The position numbers and the translations under genes are program-made. The notes under the pieces are model-generated. The model made no database searches. It had not been told where the DNA came from and saw nothing but the letters and a program-made list of their open reading frames with translations. From contig NZ_FQUG01000003.1 of the NCBI RefSeq assembly GCF_900129225.1, positions 186,001 through 250,000 of the forward strand: a stretch of DNA of 64,000 nucleotides. The letters are read 5' to 3'. The stretch is from Schwartzia succinivorans DSM 10502. GTDB lineage: Bacteria > Bacillota > Negativicutes > Selenomonadales > Selenomonadaceae. Numbering within the stretch: the stretch's first letter is position 1; each line of letters starts with the position of its first letter. Below are positions 42,963-53,800 of this stretch, one piece after another.

Positions 42963-45900
42963 ATGCTGTACGAAAAAGTTGACACCAATCTGAATTTCGT
43001 TGAGCGTGAAAAAAACGTTCTCGATTTCTGGAAAAAACAGGACATTGCACAGAAGGCAATCGACCAGCGCGAGGGCTGCGACACATTTACCTTCTATGAC
43101 GGCCCGCCGACGGCAAACGGCAAACCGCATATTGGACACGTTCTTACACGTGTTATAAAGGATATGCTGCCGCGCTATCAGTCCATGAAGGGCAAGAAGG
43201 TTCTCCGTAAGGCAGGCTGGGATACACACGGTCTTCCTGTTGAGCTTGAGGTCGAAAAGGCTCTCGGCATCAACGGCAAGGAGCAGATTGAAAAATACGG
43301 CATTGAGCCGTTCATCAAAAAATGCCGTGAGTCCGTTTGGAAGTACAAGGGCATGTGGGAAGAATTTTCCGACGTTGTAGGCTTCTGGGCTGACATGGAG
43401 CATCCGTACATCACCTACGAAAATGACTTCATTGAATCCGAGTGGTGGGCGCTCAAGGAAATCTGGAACAAGGGACTCCTTTACAAAGGACATAAGGTTG
43501 TTCCGTACTGCCCACGCTGCGGTACGCCGCTTTCCTCTCACGAGGTTGCCCAGGGCTACAAGGACGTAAAAGAGCGTTCCGCAATGGTCAAATTCAAGGT
43601 CAAGGACGAAGACGCATACTTCCTTGCATGGACGACGACACCGTGGACGCTGCCGTCTAACCTTGCACTCTGCGTAAATGCAGATGTTGACTATGTAAAG
43701 CTCCGTGTTGACGGCACTGTTTACTACCTGGCGGAAGCGCTGGTCGATACAGTATTCGACGGAGTAGAGGGTGAGCGCGAGGTACTGGCACGCATGAAGG
43801 GTAAAGAACTGGAGTATCGCGAGTACGAGCCGCTTTATCCGTATGCTGTCGGCAAAATCAATAAAAAAGCATTCTTCGTAATGTGCGATGATTACGTCAC
43901 AACAACCGACGGTACAGGTATCGTTCATACGGCACCGGCATTCGGTGAAGACGATGCCCGTGTCTGCAACAAGTACGATGTTGCTTTCGTACAGTTCGTA
44001 GACAGCCAGGGCAAAATGACTGAGGATACGGATTGGCCGGGAGTATTCGTAAAGGACGCAGACCCGCTCATCATTAAGGATCTCAAAATTTCCGGCAAGC
44101 TCTTCAAGGCACCTGTATTCGAGCACAGCTATCCGCACTGCTGGCGCTGTGATACACCGCTCATCTACTACGCACGTGAGTCCTGGTTTATCCGCATGAC
44201 GGCTGTCCGCGACGAGCTTATTGCCAACAACAATACAGTAAACTGGATTCCTCCGACAATCGGAAAGGGCCGCTTCGGAGACTGGCTGGAACACGTACAG
44301 GACTGGGGTATCAGCCGCAACCGTTACTGGGGCACACCGCTGAACGTATGGGAATGCTCCTGCGGCCATCAGCACGCCATTGGCTCCATCGAAGAGCTTA
44401 AATCCCTGTCGGACAACTGCCCGGACGAAATCGAGCTGCATCGTCCGTACATTGATGCCGTAACCATCAAATGCGAAAAATGTGGCGGAGAAATGCACCG
44501 TGTACCTGAGGTTATCGACTGCTGGTTTGACTCCGGCTCCATGCCTTTCGCGCAGTGGCATTATCCGTTCGAGAACAAGGACATCTTCGAGCGCCGCTAT
44601 CCTGCCGACTTCATCTCCGAGGCTGTTGACCAGACGCGCGGCTGGTTCTACTCGCTGATTGCAATTTCGACACTTCTTTTCCATCAGTCTCCGTACAAGA
44701 ACGTCATCGTTCTCGGACACGTACAGGATAAGGACGGACGCAAAATGTCCAAATCCAAGGGCAATGCTGTTGACCCGATGGAAGCCCTTGGCAAGCATGG
44801 AGCAGACGCAATCCGCTGGTACTTCTATGAAAACAGCGCTCCGTGGCTGCCGAACCGTTTCCATGACGGCGCGGTGCAGGAAGGTCAGCGCAAATTCATG
44901 GGTACGCTTTGGAATACCTACGCGTTCTTTGTGCTCTATGCGAACATCGACAACTTCGATGCAACGAAATATACATTGGAATATGACAAGCTTGCTGTCA
45001 TGGACAAGTGGATTCTCTCACGCCTTAACACCATGGTTAAGGAAGTAGACGGAGACCTTGCGTCCTATAAAGTTACAGAAGCTGCAAAGGCTCTGCAGGA
45101 GTTTGTTGATGAGCTCAGTAACTGGTATGTCCGCCGCAGTCGTGAGCGCTTCTGGGCGAAGGGCATGGAGCAGGATAAGATCAACGCGTACATGACTCTT
45201 TATACGGCGCTGGTTACAACGGTACAGGCTGCTGCTCCGATGGTTCCGTTCATTTCCGAGAGCATCTACAGAAACCTCGTATGCAGCATTGATAAAAATG
45301 CGCCGGAGAGCGTACATCTCTGCGATTATCCGACTGCAAACGAAGCATTCATCGATACAGAGCTTGAAGCGAATATGGACCTCGTACTGCAGATTGTTGT
45401 CCTCGGACGCGCTGCACGCAACGCATCCAACATCAAGAACCGTCAGCCTGTAGCAAACCTCTATGTCAAAGCAGACAAAGAGCTTTCTGAGTTCTTCAAG
45501 GAAATCGTCGAAAGCGAGCTCAATGCGAAGGCTGTTACCTTCAAGGATGATATGGAAGCATATCTTACCTACAGCTTCAAACCTCAGTTCAAGGTTCTCG
45601 GACCGAAGGTCGGCAAGCAGATTGGCGAAATCAAGGCTGCTCTTGCTTCTGTCAACGGACATACTGCGAAGGAAGAGCTGGATAAAACAGGCAAGCTTCA
45701 TCTTTCCCTCAAGAGCGGAGAGGTTGACCTCCTTCCGGAGGATGTGGAAGTCACCATGGCGCAGACAGAAGGATTCGCATGCCAGCGCTACGGCGGCGTA
45801 ACGGTCGCACTGGAAACTACGCTTACGGAAGAGCTTCTTGAAGAAGGCTTCGTCCGCGAGATTATCAGCAAGGTGCAGACAATGCGCAAAGAAAACGGCT

Positions 45901-46085
45901 TCGAAGTCACCGACCATATCACTGTATATATGGAAGGCAACGAAAAGCTTGAAAGCATCGTCAAAAAGAACGAAGACTTCCTCAGGAAAATCGCGCTTGC
46001 CGATACGGTCGTCTATGGTTCGACTGACGGATTCAAAAAGGAATGGAATATCAACGGCGAGAACGTAACTATCGCTGTGAAGTAA
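42963..46085 (+). CDS. ileS: Isoleucyl-tRNA synthetase
   Basis: A 1040-residue class I synthetase. HIGH (56-59 in PHIGHV) and KMSKS (594-598) are intact; the editing domain contains TTTPWTLPSN, and a long C-terminal anticodon-binding region follows. The N-terminal block (WALKEIWNKGLLYKG, PYCPRCGTPLSSHEV) and length resemble the eukaryote-like IleS2 type rather than the common bacterial type, and IleS2 enzymes are often naturally tolerant of mupirocin. That assignment is from pattern memory only. GGAGGG precedes the ATG, and the T-box in the leader fits the product. Confidence 0.95.
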   Translation: MLYEKVDTNLNFVEREKNVLDFWKKQDIAQKAIDQREGCDTFTFYDGPPTANGKPHIGHVLTRVIKDMLPRYQSMKGKKVLRKAGWDTHGLPVELEVEKALGINGKEQIEKYGIEPFIKKCRESVWKYKGMWEEFSDVVGFWADMEHPYITYENDFIESEWWALKEIWNKGLLYKGHKVVPYCPRCGTPLSSHEVAQGYKDVKERSAMVKFKVKDEDAYFLAWTTTPWTLPSNLALCVNADVDYVKLRVDGTVYYLAEALVDTVFDGVEGEREVLARMKGKELEYREYEPLYPYAVGKINKKAFFVMCDDYVTTTDGTGIVHTAPAFGEDDARVCNKYDVAFVQFVDSQGKMTEDTDWPGVFVKDADPLIIKDLKISGKLFKAPVFEHSYPHCWRCDTPLIYYARESWFIRMTAVRDELIANNNTVNWIPPTIGKGRFGDWLEHVQDWGISRNRYWGTPLNVWECSCGHQHAIGSIEELKSLSDNCPDEIELHRPYIDAVTIKCEKCGGEMHRVPEVIDCWFDSGSMPFAQWHYPFENKDIFERRYPADFISEAVDQTRGWFYSLIAISTLLFHQSPYKNVIVLGHVQDKDGRKMSKSKGNAVDPMEALGKHGADAIRWYFYENSAPWLPNRFHDGAVQEGQRKFMGTLWNTYAFFVLYANIDNFDATKYTLEYDKLAVMDKWILSRLNTMVKEVDGDLASYKVTEAAKALQEFVDELSNWYVRRSRERFWAKGMEQDKINAYMTLYTALVTTVQAAAPMVPFISESIYRNLVCSIDKNAPESVHLCDYPTANEAFIDTELEANMDLVLQIVVLGRAARNASNIKNRQPVANLYVKADKELSEFFKEIVESELNAKAVTFKDDMEAYLTYSFKPQFKVLGPKVGKQIGEIKAALASVNGHTAKEELDKTGKLHLSLKSGEVDLLPEDVEVTMAQTEGFACQRYGGVTVALETTLTEELLEEGFVREIISKVQTMRKENGFEVTDHITVYMEGNEKLESIVKKNEDFLRKIALADTVVYGSTDGFKKEWNINGENVTIAVK

Positions 46086-46113
46086 AAAAGAATATGCACG
46101 GCGTAGGCTGAAT

Positions 46114-46151
46114 AAAAATGCTGCATGAGGAACCTCGTGCAGCATTTTTTT
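46114..46151 (+). terminator. Terminator after ileS
   Basis: AAAATGCTGCATGAGG pairs with CCTCGTGCAGCATTTT (one wobble), then further T. Confidence 0.9.
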
Positions 46152-46182
46152 GCTATTCAATAAAAATTTTTTCAAAAACGCT

Positions 46183-46209
46183 TAAGAAAACAAAAATTTT
46201 TTTCGATAG
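46183..46209 (+). promoter_or_regulatory. Candidate sigma-28 promoter of the flagellin gene
   Basis: TAAG, 15-bp spacer, TTCGATAG; compare the sigma-28 consensus TAAA-N15-GCCGATAA. No good sigma-70 promoter is seen between 46152 and 46288. Confidence 0.55.
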
Positions 46210-46288
46210 ATTCACTGAAAAGATGTTAAATATGCATTCAGAGGAATGAATGCATGTAATACAGCTAGTGATCAAGGAGGAAGCAATC

Positions 46289-47596
46289 ATGGCTATGGTA
46301 ATCAAGAACAACAAGGATTCACTCAATACGGTGAATACCCTCAATAAGAATAATAAAGCCAAAGCAAAGAGCATGGAGAAGCTGTCGTCCGGTATGCGTA
46401 TCAACAGCGCTGCGGATGATGCATCGGGACTTTCCATTTCTGAGCGTATGCGCACACAGATTCGCTCCCTTGAACAGGATAACGCAAACACTCAGAACGG
46501 CAACAGCATGATGAAGGTTGCCGAGGGTGCTGTGGCAAGTACAGTTGATATCCTCAAAACATTAAAAGAAAAGCTCATTAACGCAGCGAACGATACAAAT
46601 ACAGATGCAGACCGTGCAACAATCCAGCGCGAGTTCGACCAGATGGTTGACCAGATTGATGATAATGCGAACGTTGAGTTCAATGGCAAGAAGCTGTTGG
46701 ATGGTTCCCATAACAGTCAGGTCATTGAACCGGGAACGAAAACTTGCTTGACAAATACGAGCTTTAGCGAAGATACGAAGAAACTTACAAAGTTGACTGA
46801 TCTGAAAGATTTTAATGGAACGAGTCTTGGAATTCATGATACTGATACGATTGTTGTATCGTATGTGAAACAAGGTGAAACAAAGGTATTGAGTTTTACA
46901 GCAAAGGGACTTCGCTTTGGTGATATTTTTGCGAAGGCTCCGGCTAAAGATGATGTTGTATTCGGTAGTGCTACATCTGCGATCGGATCGGATGCTTATG
47001 GTAATACTGTGTATACGGCTGATGATCGCAATGCTATTACATATAGAGCTAAGGATCCAGGTATAGAGGGTCAGATTTCTGGGCTTACGATTTGCGTAAT
47101 GGATAATACCGGAAAGCTTAACAAAAATGCAAACGCGATTCTTGATAATTTTACGGAAACGATTCGTGCAGAGAATCCTTCGCCGGATAATTCTATCGTT
47201 CTTCAGATAGGCACAAAAGCGAATCAGGCAATTAAGATTGGCCTTTCTGATATGCGCAGCACGGCCCTCGGACTTACGGCTACAGATGGTTCGAAACTAA
47301 ATATTTCAACACAGGCTAATGCAAATGCAGCAATCAATGTAGTTGAGACAGCACTGCAAAAGGTGCTCGACATGCAGACACAGATTGGTTCTGTAGAGAT
47401 GCGTCTCGGATTTACGTCCTCTAATATCATCACTTCGAAGGAAAACACTCAATCCTCTGAATCTGTTATCCGTGACACGGATATGGCGGCAGAGATGGCG
47501 GAATATACTAGGAATAACGTCCTTGAACAGGCATCCCAGTCCATGCTGGCACAGGCAAATCAGAACAGCAGCGCAGTACTCAGTTTGCTCCAGTAA
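46289..47596 (+). CDS. fliC: Flagellin
   Basis: A 435-residue flagellin. The conserved N-terminal D0/D1 region (MAMVIKNNKDSLNTVNTLNK, KLSSGMRINSAADDASGL) and C-terminal D1/D0 region (RDTDMAAEMAEYTRNNVLEQ, QSMLAQANQNSSAVLSLLQ) flank a variable, more AT-rich central part (about residues 145-340). The ATG at 46289 follows AAGGAGGA. It is a single gene away from other flagellar genes, flanked by terminators, with a sigma-28-like promoter. Motility is implied. Confidence 0.95.
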   Translation: MAMVIKNNKDSLNTVNTLNKNNKAKAKSMEKLSSGMRINSAADDASGLSISERMRTQIRSLEQDNANTQNGNSMMKVAEGAVASTVDILKTLKEKLINAANDTNTDADRATIQREFDQMVDQIDDNANVEFNGKKLLDGSHNSQVIEPGTKTCLTNTSFSEDTKKLTKLTDLKDFNGTSLGIHDTDTIVVSYVKQGETKVLSFTAKGLRFGDIFAKAPAKDDVVFGSATSAIGSDAYGNTVYTADDRNAITYRAKDPGIEGQISGLTICVMDNTGKLNKNANAILDNFTETIRAENPSPDNSIVLQIGTKANQAIKIGLSDMRSTALGLTATDGSKLNISTQANANAAINVVETALQKVLDMQTQIGSVEMRLGFTSSNIITSKENTQSSESVIRDTDMAAEMAEYTRNNVLEQASQSMLAQANQNSSAVLSLLQ

Positions 47597-47608
47597 AATT
47601 TCAAATAA

Positions 47609-47640
47609 AAACCTCTCCTTCCTTTGGAGAGGTTTTTTTA
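47609..47640 (+). terminator. Terminator after the flagellin gene
   Basis: AACCTCTCC pairs with GGAGAGGTT, then TTTTTT. Confidence 0.9.
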
Positions 47641-47710
47641 TACAAAAAGTCACTGGGAAATGTGTCGTGATTTTTTTCGTTTTATAAGTGTTTTATAGGA
47701 AGAAACTCCC

Positions 47711-47739
47711 TTGTTGACTTGAAATACCTGTAATATAAT
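47711..47739 (+). promoter_or_regulatory. Promoter of the adhesin operon
   Basis: TTGTTG (47711-47716), 17-bp spacer, TATAAT (47734-47739). Confidence 0.65.
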
Positions 47740-47824
47740 AACATTAGATAAGTATACCTATTTATAGAATATGTCATTTACATAAATTTCAAGGATGAAT
47801 TATGAACGAACGGAGTGACCCCAA

Positions 47825-50800
47825 ATGAACCGCAAAATGAAGCAAGAGAAGCTTGCAAAACAAATCAGCCTTGCATTAATGGCCGGTATGGTAACATACA
47901 CACCGGTCGCTTTTGGTATGCCTGTACAGGATGGAACTGCAGCGGGAGTTCATGTTAATACACCTGATACTGTAACGATGAACATCACAGGTGACAATCA
48001 AAACAATGTCATCAACTGGATTGATTTTTCTATAGGAAAAACCGAGACTGTCAATTTTGATAATAACAACTACGCCAATATTGTCACCGGTTCAGCAACA
48101 TCATTTATTGATGGTCACATGAACGGCGGAGGAGACATCTACCTCATTAACCCGAACGGGGTCATTTTCGGGAAAGATGCGCAGGTAAATGTAGGTAATC
48201 TCTATGTTTCTACGCAGGGTAAGGTTGACACTAGTAAATTTAATGATCAGGAAGCTAATCCAGTATTAAGTGTCAGTGGCACACCTGCCTGTGATGTTGT
48301 TAATCTCGGAACAATCAAAGCGGATACTGTCGAAGTCGTCGGCAATAATATCCGCTTCTTGAATGCTGCTCAGCTTCAGGTTAAGGATCCTGAATCCACA
48401 ACACCGCTTACAGGCAGTAATGTTAAAGTGACAGCAAATGGATATATTCATGTCGGTCATGAGGGTTCGGTAACTGTTTCCGGATATGATGCAAACAAAA
48501 CAATAACAGAGTATCAGCTTGTTCATAATCTGTCTCAATTACATGCTATGAGTGGCTCTAACAACTACATGTTGGCGGACGATATAAATAAAGAGGCTAC
48601 GACACCTACTGAGTTTGAGTCGGTAGAAAGTTTTAGCGGTAAATTTGACGGAATGTTTTATACTGTTAATAATTTAAAAATTACTTCGGGAACAAATGGT
48701 CAGGGATTATTTGCATCTACTTCAGGTGCGACCATTGAAAACGTTGGATTAGTTAATGTAAATGTAACGGGCTCTGAGAATGATGAGGAACATGGTGCAG
48801 GTGGAATTGTTGGCACGGCGCAGTCAACAACTCTGCGGAATGTATACACAACTGGTGGAACGGTTACAGGAGATAATCCTTTCGTTGGTGGGCTTGTTGG
48901 CACCGTAACTGGTGCAGTAACGATTGATACTGCATATAACGATAACAAAGTAATAAATGGTGCAGGAATTTTGGGCTATGTAGATACAGATACTTGGGAT
49001 TTAACAATCAAAGACACTTATAATACCGGAACAATTCAGGGCGATACACAGTATGGCTTCATTGCGTTTAATAATGGTGATGAAGCAGGACATAAAGCAC
49101 ATTTCTCTAACATCTATAATACGGCAGGGACGCAATTCACAGCGACACCTTTACCAGGGATGGAGAATAAATATGATGTAACAGCATTGTCTGATACTTC
49201 TAATCCAGTAAGCCAAAAAAGGTATTATTCTAGTTGGGATATTAGTGATGTCGGCGGTGTAACAATTGACCCAGATACAGGTAACGTCACAAAAACAAAA
49301 TGGCGCATTTATGCAGGGCAGAGTCTGCCTATGCTTACTGCGTTCTTTAAGGGCACAGTACAGGCAAGCTATGATTTTTCCATGGGTGACGTATCGGGTA
49401 GCAACCTCGATAAGAAAGCATTTGCTGATTATAGCACGAATAAATACTACACAGAGAACACGGTTGTATCCGGCTCAAAGTATGTGGCGAGAACTACGGG
49501 CCCTCAGTACGACGGTAATGTTGTAACGACATATAATGCAAATGCTGTCACGCTTAGCGATATTAAAATGCTGGGTGATGATAAGTTAACAACAGATGAC
49601 TATACGGTTCACCCCAAAGACCAGACTGCAACCAGAAGCACGAAGTCGAGCGTTGCAACATTCTCTGATTCATATTCACTCTTTTCTTCGGGGCAGCTTG
49701 GCTATGACATTGCGGGAAGTAATTTTACGATTGAAAAACGTAAGGTAACGGTTGATGGAAGTGCAAGCGTAAATCCTGAAAAAACATATGATGGTACAGG
49801 ATACACGGACGATGTAACCTTTACGGCCAGTGGCATTTCCGGGATTGCCGGAAAAGACAGTGGCCTGTTAAAGCTGTCCGGAGACGGCACAGGGTATTTC
49901 TTTGCCTCGGCTGCTGACAGAACAGAGTTTTTGGCATTGCCTGAGGCACAGCGTAAAACGACCGGTGAGACCTACACAGTGAAAGCTGTCGGGGAAAACT
50001 ATTTTGTTTATCTTGATTTGTCTGATATTTCACTGGATAAAAAGGATGGGTTGTCTCCTGAGGATCAGGCAAAGGCAGCAGCAGCACTAAATAACTATGA
50101 TACCTATATTGATTTGCCGGAAGAGGCGAAGATGAGTCAAAATGGTATTATTACCCCGCGTTCTTTGTATTTAAAGACAAAGAGTGGAGAGACTGCGCTT
50201 GATAAGGTCTATGATGGAACAACCGATGTAAATGCGACGTATAATACGTCCAATAAAAATATTATAATCGACACATCAAAGGGTGATTCGGTTCTTAGCG
50301 GTGATGAAATTAGTATCGTTGGTACTGATGATGTTGTTTTCTTTACGGACAAAAATGCAGGTGACGCGAAGAAGGTTGCATATACCGGAATTAGAATTTC
50401 CGGTGATGACGATACAGTCAAGAATTATCAAATCGTTGATGAGGACGGCAATGTCGTTTATCGTACATTTAACGGAACGATTATGCCTGCTGTCGGAGTT
50501 GAGGACGGAGCTACGGTCAATGTGACGGCTAAAATTACGCCGAAGACCATTGATATGAATTCCGCAGTCAATGCAGTGACTAAGGAATATGATGGCAATT
50601 CAACATATGAGGGTACTATAAGTATTAATACTTCGTCAGGAGAAATCATTACTGGTGACAGCATTGCCTTCACAATCGTAGGCAACAAAGGCACGTTTAT
50701 GAAGGCGGACGGAACGACGGAGACGGTTCATGCAGGCGGTAATGATGCGGCGGCGAAGGTATCATATACTCTCAAAGTCACGGGCGATGATGCTCCTAAC

Positions 50801-53800
50801 TACAAAATCGGTACAACTACACTCGAGGACAATAAGACAGTTCCGGGTGTAGTTAGTGTGGGCACAATTACGAAGAAAACGCTTCAGGTAACTTATGACG
50901 CAGGTACTCCCGCAACGCTTCTTGAGCGTACCTATAATGGCGAATCTACGGTAGCTGATGGTACAACGATTACTGCGGACAATGTTAAAAATCGTATCAC
51001 GGTAACAGGCTGGGTAGACGGCGATGCGAGCAAGACGGAAAATACAGTCGTTAATACTGCTGATTATGTGAATTCGGGTGTCGCAGATGCTCATGTTGCG
51101 ATGTCTGGCGGAAGTGTAACAACGAAGGATGTTCTTTATAAACTGAATAATCTTGATGACTACACTTATTCCGGAACTGGAGTTGTTAGCGGTACGGATT
51201 ATACGACGCTTACGGTGGCAAATGCCGGAAAAGTTACGCAGAAGGCTTTGACTGTTAATTTTGGCGAGCAGACGAAGCAATATGATGGAACAATCGCTGT
51301 CACACAGCCTATCACGGGGACACTTGACGGATTTGTGAACGAATCCGACCGAGATACTATTACGCTGGATGTGACGGGTGCTTCCGGTACATACAACAAT
51401 GGCTCTGATGTCGCCGGATATGCTGACGGAACCGATAAGGTCACCTATACAGGTGTGACGCTTACCGGCACAAACAATGATTATTCACTGCCTGTGGACA
51501 TGAAGGGCAACGGTACTATAACGGCAAGAGTTCTTCACAATGATTCCAATGATTTCGGAGTTGACTGGGATGCCTTGAATCCGATCATCAAGACGTATGA
51601 TGGCAATGATAAGGTTAAAGGCGCAACAGGATATGAGTCCGAGGTCTATGGTACGAATGCCGTAACAAGTACAAACTTCATAGACAAGCTTTATGCGGCA
51701 GGAGTATCCGGTGACGGTCCGATTGCCTTCAAGGTTGCGTCTGCTGTTTACGATACAAAGCATGCCGGCGAGGGAAAACCGGTCACATACAATCTTACGA
51801 TTGACAAGAGTCAGTTTAGTTCCAATTCGAACTACGATGTCAACGGAATAACCGGGGATACAATCAGCATAACAAAGGAAACAACAGGAAAGATTACGCC
51901 GAAGGAAATTACGGCGTCTATTTCGAATACCCACACGACGAAGACATACGATGGTGACGCTAAGGTTAAGAATGGAGATACTGAAGTAACCGGCAATAAC
52001 CTTGTGACTCTGGATGGTTTGATTTCCGAAGATGCAAATAATTCCACGGCGGCATATCACTATGTGGGTACAGGGGTTAATACAGAGACTAAGAATGCAA
52101 CGCAGAATAGTGTAAACGGTGCAAATAAGATTGTTTATACCATTGCTATTAACGATGGCAACAAGGGGGATAACTATGTTGTCAAAGACTCTGCTGGCAA
52201 TACAGTAACACAGCTCACCGGTGACGGTGTAATCAATAAAGCCGGCTTGTCGCTGGCGTTTGCTGCGCCCACAAAAGACTACGATACGACCACGACAGCA
52301 ACTGTCGCAGTTACTCCGACAGGACTGAAAGGGTCTGACACGTTCACTGCTGCTTCGGTCACAGGTACTTACGGAAAAGGTACGACTGCAAACTGGGAAG
52401 CTGACGCAAATGCCGGTACGGATAAGCTTGTCAAATATACAGGTATCGACACGGCATTGGGTGACAACTATGGAAACTATAACGTTACTTATGGTACGGA
52501 AACTGTTGTCAACGGTGTGGCTTATAGCGCAGGTACAATCAATAAGCTGAATTTGACTAGTGGCATGATAACGTCAAACATTGACTCTGTGACCAAGACT
52601 TATGATGGCACGGCGAATGTTAATCACTTTGATGGAAGTACAACCAAGACTGCTTCGGATTATTTCGGTCTTACTGTAAAAATCAATGGTACAGATTATA
52701 TATGGAAAAACAGTGCAGATAAGACGTATTTCAAGACTGTTACGGGAGCATATCAGGACAGTACGCCGGGCGCAGGTGACGCAAAGAACGCAGGCGGGGA
52801 TAAGTCTGTCACGTATGCTGTTGAGCTTGCTGACGATTTGGCTGCAAATATCAACTTGGATTCTGCAGCTCTCAGCGATAAGCTCACAAGCACGAACAAT
52901 ACGATTACGAAGCGTCAGGTCGGTACTGTTACGGCTGCGCCTGCGACAGGTACTTCCATTGATAAGGTCTATGACGGAAACGATAGCGTTGACGCGTCTA
53001 CGGTTTCACTTACCTATGACCATAATGCGAATATCAATACTTCGACAACAGGAATTCTTGCGGATGATTATGCGGCAGGAGTTACTGTTTCGACGACCGG
53101 CTCGAAGTATACAACATCGGACGCAAACTGGGATCCGACTCAAGCAAGTACGCATGACGGCTCCAATAAGGTACAGATTTCGCTGGCGCTTAATGATACG
53201 TCAGGAAACTACGCACTTGCGAACACGCCTGCCGTGATAGACGGCAATATTCAGAAGAAAGCATTGACTGTGTCTGTCAAGGATAGTGCTGACTTTGACA
53301 AGACATATGATGCTACAGCTAATCTCAAAAATGCTGCAACGAGCTATCTTGATTTGAATACGGCAGGACAGATGGTCGGAACGGATACTGCAACGCTCAC
53401 AGGCGCATCGGGCAGCTATGATTCTGCGAATGCAGGAAATAGAACGGTTACATTCAATGACTTTGCTATTGATAATAACAACTACTATGTATCGACCACT
53501 TCTCTCCAGGGCAGCGGCACGATTGCACAGAAGGTCATTGATGCAGGAAAGGTCAAGGCTGATGGCGGCGCACTGTCGAAGGTATATGACGGCTCTACAG
53601 ATGCGACTGCAGCAATTGTTGGAAAGACGCTGACTTCGGAAGGATTTATTACAGGAGACGATGTAAGCCTTACTGCGACCGGTGCAGAGTATAGTGCTGC
53701 AACGGTAGCGGGTGCGACTACGGTAACATATTCAGGAGTTTCGCTTGGAGGAGCGTCTGCTGCGAACTATAAGATTGACAGTACGACACTTACAGGTGAC

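Noticed and set aside
42894-44864. Long antisense reading frame opposite ileS (656 codons)
   Set aside because: It runs across the T-box terminator and the coding strand of a certain gene; no start signal and no family resemblance.
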